A DNA stretch of 11,543 bases from assembly GCA_025362915.1 (NCBI GenBank), contig JANYEU010000240.1, positions 1-11,543 on the forward strand. The letters run 5' to 3'. Position numbers and translations under genes: made by a program. The DNA comes from Chitinophagaceae bacterium. Lineage in GTDB: Bacteria; Bacteroidota; Bacteroidia; Chitinophagales; Chitinophagaceae. Of this stretch, positions 7,075 through 11,543 are shown one piece after another. The notes beneath the pieces are model-generated. The model was given only the letters and a program-made list of their open reading frames with translations, was not told where the DNA came from and made no database searches. Within the stretch, counting starts at the first letter, position 1, and every line of letters starts with the position of its first letter.

Positions 7075-7377
7075 ATGGAATACATCCTCAATTTGATAAG
7101 AAGCAATCAAGAAATCATCTACATCGTCATCCTGATGATATTCTTGGGTATTGAAGTTATTGGTCGTGTACCAAGCGTATTGCATACTCCACTGATGAGT
7201 GGTGCCAACGCAATACACGGTGTGGTAATTATTGGTGCCATCATTGTAATGGGTGAAGCAACAGAAATAGTTGCACTGGTTTTGGGTTTCTTGGCTGTAG
7301 TATTGGGAACCTTGAACGTGGTTGGGGGCTTTGTCGTTACCGACAGGATGCTTGAAATGTTCAAGAAAAAGAAATAA
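7075..7377 (+). CDS. pntAB: NAD(P) transhydrogenase alpha subunit, membrane part
   Basis: This 100-residue protein is the membrane portion of the alpha subunit, which joins PntB to form the proton channel. It has about three hydrophobic helices (roughly 14-30, 48-59 and 63-88) and the conserved segment FLGIEVIGRVPSVLHTPLMS around residues 23-42, followed by GANAIHGVV, both typical of the family. The basic C-terminus (KKKK) is on the cytoplasmic side. In E. coli this part is fused to domain I; here it is a separate gene, which the complete N-terminus and the spacer with stops in all frames support. The short length is normal for the split form. Confidence 0.95.
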   Translation: MEYILNLIRSNQEIIYIVILMIFLGIEVIGRVPSVLHTPLMSGANAIHGVVIIGAIIVMGEATEIVALVLGFLAVVLGTLNVVGGFVVTDRMLEMFKKKK

Positions 7378-7464
7378 AAGGTTGCTATAAAGACACCAAG
7401 GCAGAAAGAAACACAAAAGTGGTGTAAACACTAACTACTTAATATTAAACATTAATCGCTTAAA

Positions 7465-8880
7465 ATGGAACTGAACATACTTACAATTTGCTACCTGATA
7501 GGATCAATAACATTTATATTGGGTTTAAAGATGCTTTCTAATCCTGCTACCGCGCGCAAGGGTAACCTTATTGCTGCGGGTGGTATGGCTATCGCCATTG
7601 CGGGAACCATCTTTTTATATAAGGGACATGATGGCGAAGGACTACACAACTACGCATGGATATTTGGCGGACTAGCCATTGGTACATTGGTTGGCTTCAT
7701 GGCTGCCAAGAAGGTAAAAATGACTGCCATGCCAGAAATGGTGAGTCTTTTTAATGGTATGGGTGGTGCTTGTGCCGGTTTGATTTCTATCATTGAATAT
7801 GGCAGGGCTTCTGCCGATTTTGGTTCAGGGGCAACCATGCACGGTAAATTGATTACCATATTTTTAGGATTAATCATCGGTTCTGTTTCTTTTGCAGGTA
7901 GTATGGTGGCTTGGGGCAAATTGAACGGAAAAGTAAAAGACTTCTCTTTCCCTGGTCAACAAATATTGAATACGTTGATGCTTTTTGTAATGGTTTGCAT
8001 TGCAGGTTATTTGGTTTTCAACGTTACCCCTGCCAACGCTTGTTGGTTTTATATCATCCTGACGGGTGCTTTGGTATATGGTATCATGTTCGTTTTGCCT
8101 ATTGGTGGTGCTGACATGCCGGTTGTAATTTCCTTGTTAAACTCTTTTACTGGGGTGGCTGCCGCTTGTGGTGGTTTCCTTTATGGCAATAAGGTAATGC
8201 TTACTGGTGGTATTCTTGTAGGTGCTGCGGGTACGTTGTTGACCATTTTGATGTGTAAGGCAATGAACCGTAGCTTATTGAATGTATTGATTGGTTCTTT
8301 TGGTGGAAACAAAGCTGGTGGTGCTGCCCTGCAATCTGCTGGCGGCGGTACATATAAAGAGATTTCCATTAGCGATTCTGCCATGGTAATGAGTTATGCC
8401 AACAGGGTAATAATTGTTCCTGGTTATGGATTGGCGGTTGCACAGGCACAACACGTTTGTCATGAACTGGAAAAACTATTGGATGAAAAAGGGGTAGAAG
8501 TTATCTATGCCATCCATCCGGTAGCGGGTCGTATGCCAGGACACATGAACGTATTGTTGGCAGAAGCTGATGTTAGCTATGATAAATTGATGGAAATGGA
8601 AGATGCCAACGACTTGTTCAAGACAACCGATGTGGTATTGATTCTTGGTGCTAATGACGTAGTAAACCCTGCTGCAAAGAACGATCCTGCTTCTCCTATT
8701 TATGGTATGCCGATATTGGAAGTAGAATTGGCTAAAACAGTGATTGTAAACAAACGTAGTATGAAACCTGGTTATGCCGGTATTGAGAATGCGCTTTTCT
8801 TCCAACCAAAAACATCCATGCTTTTTGGTGATGCGAAGGGCGTATTGCAACAATTGGTTAGTGAGATAAAGAGTTTGTAA
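7465..8880 (+). CDS. pntB: NAD(P) transhydrogenase beta subunit
   Basis: PntB holds most of the proton channel and the NADP(H)-binding domain III. The 471-residue length is normal. Residues 1-280 are mostly membrane helices, with the family segment MPEMVSLFNGMGG (89-101); N98 stands where E. coli has His91, a substitution seen in other members. Residues about 300-471 are domain III, with VPGYGLAVAQAQH (318-330), the loop VAGRMPGHMNVLLAEA (353-368), GANDVVNPAA (395-404) and NKRSMKPGYAG (429-439), the usual NADP contacts. It follows pntAB by 87 bases; that spacer contains an A-rich stretch with imperfect repeats of the acaccaaggca/aaacacaaa type (about 7390-7420), of a kind seen between genes in this phylum. 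It is the last gene of the operon, before a strong terminator. Confidence 0.96.
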   Translation: MELNILTICYLIGSITFILGLKMLSNPATARKGNLIAAGGMAIAIAGTIFLYKGHDGEGLHNYAWIFGGLAIGTLVGFMAAKKVKMTAMPEMVSLFNGMGGACAGLISIIEYGRASADFGSGATMHGKLITIFLGLIIGSVSFAGSMVAWGKLNGKVKDFSFPGQQILNTLMLFVMVCIAGYLVFNVTPANACWFYIILTGALVYGIMFVLPIGGADMPVVISLLNSFTGVAAACGGFLYGNKVMLTGGILVGAAGTLLTILMCKAMNRSLLNVLIGSFGGNKAGGAALQSAGGGTYKEISISDSAMVMSYANRVIIVPGYGLAVAQAQHVCHELEKLLDEKGVEVIYAIHPVAGRMPGHMNVLLAEADVSYDKLMEMEDANDLFKTTDVVLILGANDVVNPAAKNDPASPIYGMPILEVELAKTVIVNKRSMKPGYAGIENALFFQPKTSMLFGDAKGVLQQLVSEIKSL

Positions 8881-8900
8881 TAAGATTGATTTTATAAATG

Positions 8901-8936
8901 AAAGCGGCTGTTCCTTTTGGGGATGGCCGCTTTTTG
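8901..8936 (+). terminator. Intrinsic terminator of the pnt operon
   Basis: aaagcggc (8901-8908) pairs with gccgcttt (8926-8933) and the stem runs into ttttt. It lies 20 bases after the pntB stop. On the other strand the stem is also followed by a fairly T-rich stretch, so it may serve the convergent gene at 8954-9178 too. Confidence 0.9.
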
Positions 8937-8953
8937 TTTGGGGATATTCGTAT

Positions 8954-9178
8954 TTACTTTCGAAAATGATTGTCTAGCATAGCTTCATAATCCTCTTTGT
9001 TAACATTTTCTTTTTCTTTCCAATCAGCCATGTTTTCATCCAATTGTTTAGCCAATAGCTTCACTGCCAAAGGTTGCATCTGCTTAAAATCTTCTTCCGG
9101 CAATGGCTTTTTCAATAACGGCAGCATCATTACCTGTTGCTCGTTGAGCATAGCGGGCATATTTTCATTTGCTATCAT
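8954..9178 (-). CDS. Small soluble protein of unknown function
   Basis: This 74-residue protein is convergent with pntB, with about 17 bases between its stop and the terminator stem. It is rich in Glu, Lys, Leu, Met and Gln, has no membrane segment or signal peptide, and reads as mostly helical: an N-terminal segment MPAMLNEQQVMMLPLLKKPL, then an amphipathic helix with LAVKLLAKQLDENM, then an acidic/basic end and HFRK. The composition is protein-like, whereas the opposite strand (8997-9227) reads as a Ser/Cys/Phe-rich shadow, so I prefer the minus strand. A TATCTTCA stretch about 30 bases upstream on the minus strand is a weak candidate -7 box. No domain is recognised. Confidence 0.65.
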   Translation of the reverse strand: MIANENMPAMLNEQQVMMLPLLKKPLPEEDFKQMQPLAVKLLAKQLDENMADWKEKENVNKEDYEAMLDNHFRK

Positions 9179-9466
9179 AACCTTGAAATTTTGCTATGAA
9201 GATACAGCGTTATTGCCTATCCATTAAAATCTATTCTTTGCAATGACAGATAAAAAATCATGCGTATTGCAAAATGAGTGTGAATTTGGGAGTTATAAAT
9301 ATCATCTTGTTGAATCAATACTGATCGGAGTGCAGTAAGAAATAAAGACAATCGAACTTGCAGGGGATAAAAAGCAAGAAAATTGAGGGTAATTGACGTA
9401 AAATATTCATCTTTACAATAAGATAAGCTAATTGATTTTCTTGATTAACCCTTCAATTAAATAAAT

Positions 9467-10144
9467 ATGTTAACTCTAAAAATAAACTTCCAAACCAAAG
9501 ATTTGATACTTGAAAGCATTGATGGTATAGCGGAAAAGATTTTCAGAGATATAACTTTAAAAATTAATAGTTCAGAATATAGAATTATCGATTCCGAGTT
9601 CTATATCTATACAGAAAGTAGTGAATTTCGAGATCCTCATACTTATGATCCTGACCTACAAAAAGAGTTTTGCAAACTATATTTGCATGCTTCAGGTATA
9701 GATTTAACTATAGGTGATGGAAATAATCATGGCGGAATTTTGATTAGAGGTGTAATAAAGTTAAATAAAGATATTTCCATTGAAAATAGAAATGTCTCTG
9801 ATATAAAAAATGGACCGCAAAATGTTGCAACTGAATTATTTGCAAATCTTTTTCCTTTAAATGTTTCTATAAAAAACGAGATAACATTAATTGAAAGTCA
9901 AGGACAAAATCTAATTCATTACCCAAGTGAATATGTTAAGACTAAACGCGTCGGGTTAAGACCGAAGAAGAATGATATAGAAGACTATTTCATGAATATT
10001 CCTTTACGCTATATAGTTCTTTACCCAAAATTTTTCAATAAAAATCAAACAATTCAAGGTGGGGATGGCATAAGGAATAAAAAGATAATTAATGGAGATA
10101 TGACGGTAGATGAAGCAAGAAAGATATTAAATCAAGCACTATGA
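9467..10144 (+). CDS. Divergent alkyladenine DNA glycosylase-fold protein (predicted)
   Basis: The 225-residue protein has no obvious name, but it shows the landmarks of the alkyladenine/methylpurine DNA glycosylase (AAG/MPG) family in the right order. RIIDSEFY (39-46) resembles RIVETEAY of human AAG, placing E44 at the catalytic Glu and Y46 at the base-stacking Tyr. DPH with H58 follows as the family His does. YLHASGID (72-79) then GGILIRGV (89-96) resembles the YVYIIYG...VLLRALEP strands. NGP (115-117), KRVGL (160-164) and PLRYIV (179-184) match the GP, RVG and LRFYV positions. If correct it would remove damaged purines from DNA; the N-terminus is shorter or changed, so another substrate is possible. 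The start has an A-rich leader. It overlaps the next gene by ATGA, suggesting coupled translation. The AT-richness and Ile/Asn/Lys-rich composition differ from the pnt genes. The 288-base spacer before it holds only a weak promoter candidate (TTG at 9383, catcttta at 9408-9415). Confidence 0.6.
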   Translation: MLTLKINFQTKDLILESIDGIAEKIFRDITLKINSSEYRIIDSEFYIYTESSEFRDPHTYDPDLQKEFCKLYLHASGIDLTIGDGNNHGGILIRGVIKLNKDISIENRNVSDIKNGPQNVATELFANLFPLNVSIKNEITLIESQGQNLIHYPSEYVKTKRVGLRPKKNDIEDYFMNIPLRYIVLYPKFFNKNQTIQGGDGIRNKKIINGDMTVDEARKILNQAL

Positions 10145-10980
10145 TAACAGACCAACAATCCAACTTTCTTTATCTATCAGAGTGGTTGCCTGAATATCAT
10201 CCTATCTTTTATCAAGAATTTGAAAAGATATTACAAGCGCATAATATTAGTTATGTACTCTTGAAACACACAAATGATATATGGGCAGTTGATTTTATGC
10301 CCATCCAAATAGAAAAGGACAAGTTTGTGCAGTTTGTTTACAAACCAGATTACCTTGTAAATAATAAAAAGAACCATAAGTATATCACTGATGCTTCCCT
10401 TGCTTGTGAGGCAATAGATATTTACCCAATGAAGTCTGACATCATATTGGACGGAGGCAATTTGATAAGAACAAAAGACAAGGTATTAATGACTGAAAAA
10501 GTCTTCAAAGAAAACAAGCAACTAAGTAAAAAAGAAGTAAAAAAACAATTGAAAGAAGCATTTGAAGTGGATAATCTCTTTTTTGTTCCATTTGAAACTG
10601 ATGATAAAATTGGGCATATAGATGGGATGATTAGATTTATTGATGATAACACGGTTTTGATAAATGACTATTATTTTGATAAATCAAGTTTCCCTAGGTC
10701 ATTGAAAGCTGCATTGAGAAAGGCTAAGTTAGATTGGGTTGTACTACCGTACAGTCCCGTTTATGATACTAAATCTCACAGTGCAAAAGGGTTTTATATA
10801 AACTATTTGCAAATGAGTCAGTGTATAATAATGCCAACTTTTAATAGTACTTATGACGATGAAGCATATAAGGTTTTGCAACACGTATTTAAAGGAAAAA
10901 AAATAGTAACGGTTGATAGTAAAGAAGTTGCAAAAGAAGGTGGTGTTTTGAATTGTATTACTTGGAATGTTTTTAAATGA
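10141..10980 (+). CDS. Short agmatine/peptidylarginine deiminase-family protein
   Basis: This 279-residue protein belongs to the guanidino-group-modifying superfamily that includes agmatine deiminase and bacterial peptidylarginine deiminase; such enzymes hydrolyse guanidino groups to ureido groups with release of ammonia. Motifs in order are TNDIWAVDFMP (44-54; D46 and D51), LDGGNL (103-108), IGHIDGMIRF (157-166; H159 and D161) and EGGVLNCITW (266-275) with nucleophile C272. So the Cys, His and Asp of the active site are present. Two differences stand out: the usual WARD reads WAVD, and the residue before the Cys is Asn (family often His). The protein is shorter than agmatine deiminase (about 340-370 residues), so I do not assign agmatine as substrate. 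No signal peptide is seen, so it is probably cytoplasmic. It overlaps the AAG-like gene by four bases and shares its AT-rich composition. Confidence 0.8.
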   Translation: MITDQQSNFLYLSEWLPEYHPIFYQEFEKILQAHNISYVLLKHTNDIWAVDFMPIQIEKDKFVQFVYKPDYLVNNKKNHKYITDASLACEAIDIYPMKSDIILDGGNLIRTKDKVLMTEKVFKENKQLSKKEVKKQLKEAFEVDNLFFVPFETDDKIGHIDGMIRFIDDNTVLINDYYFDKSSFPRSLKAALRKAKLDWVVLPYSPVYDTKSHSAKGFYINYLQMSQCIIMPTFNSTYDDEAYKVLQHVFKGKKIVTVDSKEVAKEGGVLNCITWNVFK

Positions 10981-11160
10981 AAGAAAGACTTCCTTTTAAG
11001 TAAAATCTTCTCCTATTACCCCTCTCTTAGTATCAAATAAACCTCGCTTATTTTTATTCTCAATTTACTTGTGTCCTAACGATAGCTCAACGAAGGGAAT
11101 TGGCATCCGAACAGCTTTTTGGGTGGTTTTTATTTGGTGGTATGATTTCTTAATGCCTAA
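10981..11160. other. Non-coding stretch after the deiminase gene
   Basis: I find no gene here. Short frames such as one ending at about 11151 (a frame reading LASEQLFGWFLFGG) have no start or family signal. No strong terminator is visible after the deiminase stop; the small aataa/ttatt stem near 11037-11058 is too weak to call. Confidence 0.5.
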
Positions 11161-11185
11161 CAATGACCTGGCAGTGGCCTGATAA

Positions 11186-11218
11186 AACTTTCCGAAAGCT
11201 TAAAGCTTTCGGGAAGTT
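11186..11218. repeat. Hairpin with 16-base arms
   Basis: aactttccgaaagctt (11186-11201) and aagctttcgggaagtt (11203-11218) are complementary except at one position, which can form G-U in RNA; only one base separates the arms. Flanking it, caatgac (11161-11167) is complementary to gtcattg (11224-11230), so the hairpin may sit inside a larger stem. There is no T run after it, so a simple terminator is unlikely. Confidence 0.75.
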
Positions 11219-11222
11219 CATC

Positions 11223-11251
11223 CGTCATTGCCATTTTGATATGGCATGACG
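11223..11251. repeat. Second hairpin, overlapping the outer stem
   Basis: cgtcattgccat (11223-11234) pairs with atggcatgacg (11241-11251) with one bulged base and a 6-base loop. Because gtcattg is also complementary to caatgac at 11161-11167, two exclusive pairings are possible. Confidence 0.6.
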
Positions 11252-11269
11252 CCCAAACTTTGCTAAAAA

Positions 11270-11327
11270 ATTTATCCCTCTTCCTTCATTTAGGGCCATG
11301 GCCCTAAAAGAAGGAAGGGGGATAAAT
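11270..11327 (-). terminator. 58-base palindrome, possible minus-strand terminator
   Basis: Arms 11270-11298 and 11299-11327 meet with no spacer and are complementary at 27 of 29 positions; the centre tttagggccatggccctaaa is a perfect 20-base palindrome. On the minus strand the stem is followed by TTTTTTAG (from 11264-11269 and beyond), so it could end transcription entering from the right edge. On the plus strand there is no T run. A palindromic dispersed element is the main alternative. Confidence 0.6.
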
Positions 11328-11363
11328 CCCAAATAACCTTGACACAGTTTAAATTACATTCCC

Positions 11364-11543
11364 GTGCAATCATGCTTCGTAAATGGTGCAATCATGCTTC
11401 GTAGATGGTGTAATGATGCTTCGTAGATGGTGTAATGATGCTTCGTAGATGGTGCAATGATGCTTCGTAGATGGTGCAATGATGCTTCGCAGATGGTGCA
11501 ATGATGCTTCGCAGATGGTGCAATGATGCTTCGCAGATGGTGC
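11364..11543. repeat. 22-base tandem repeat array, open at the right edge
   Basis: There are eight complete 22-base units (starting at 11364, 11386, 11408, 11430, 11452, 11474, 11496 and 11518) and four bases of a ninth. Each unit begins gtgcaat or gtgtaat and ends agatg (the first ends aaatg), with atgcttcg in the middle. Four unit positions vary: position 4 (C C T T C C C C), 8 (C C G G G G G G), 17 (T in units 1-5, C in 6-8) and 19 (A only in unit 1). The units touch with no spacers, so this is a minisatellite and not a CRISPR array. A length of 22 is not a multiple of three, so it does not encode a simple peptide repeat. Confidence 0.95.

Noticed and set aside
8997..9227. Plus-strand frame of 76 residues opposite the small protein
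   Set aside because: Its Ser/Cys/Phe-rich composition looks like the antisense of the 8954-9178 gene.
9232..9240. tattctttg as a promoter for the gene at 9467
   Set aside because: It has three bases instead of two between TA and TTTG and would leave a leader of more than 200 bases.
11058..11184. Short open frames after the deiminase gene, including one reading LASEQLFGWFLFGG
   Set aside because: They have no start codon in a good context and no family signal, and they lead into the hairpin cluster.
11364..11543. CRISPR array
   Set aside because: The 22-base units are directly joined with no unique spacers, and no cas gene is in view.

Overview
The window looks like part of a Bacteroidota chromosome, probably the Chitinophagaceae/Sphingobacteriia side. 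The reasons are AT-rich spacers, weak or absent Shine-Dalgarno sequences, promoter boxes of the TAnnTTTG (-7) type, a CcmE/CcmF pair of the Bacteroidota kind, and a class I methyltransferase family with the typical conserved C-terminus. All functional calls come from reading motifs by eye; no database search was possible.

Layout. Positions 1-240 are a decayed AT-rich repeat. On the minus strand follow a secreted alpha/beta hydrolase, whose C-terminus is cut off by a 2-base frameshift (original reading frame resumes and ends at 389), and a tRNA-Glu(UUC) with its own promoter and terminator. From 1949 to 8880 six plus-strand genes lie head to tail: ccmE and ccmF (haem delivery and ligation for cytochrome c maturation), a methyltransferase-like protein 12 bases after ccmF, and the three-subunit proton-translocating NAD(P) transhydrogenase pntAA-pntAB-pntB, closed by a clear terminator at 8901-8936. 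A 74-residue soluble protein is convergent to this block (8954-9178, minus).

From 9467 to 10980 is a two-gene, visibly more AT-rich cassette with a 4-base ATGA overlap. The first gene shows, in order, the landmarks of the alkyladenine (methylpurine) DNA glycosylase fold, including a candidate catalytic Glu; the second is a short member of the peptidylarginine/agmatine deiminase superfamily with the catalytic His, Asp and Cys in place. This cassette is the best candidate for something undescribed.

The last 560 bases carry no convincing gene. They hold a cluster of hairpins, a nearly perfect 58-base palindrome, and an array of 22-base tandem repeats that runs off the right edge.

Functionally, ccmE/ccmF act at the membrane in c-type cytochrome assembly and the Pnt complex couples the proton gradient to NADPH formation; both belong to membrane energetics, but their adjacency does not prove a joint pathway. 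A 20-base leader sequence is shared upstream of ccmE and ccmF and, with one extra base, over the pntAA start.
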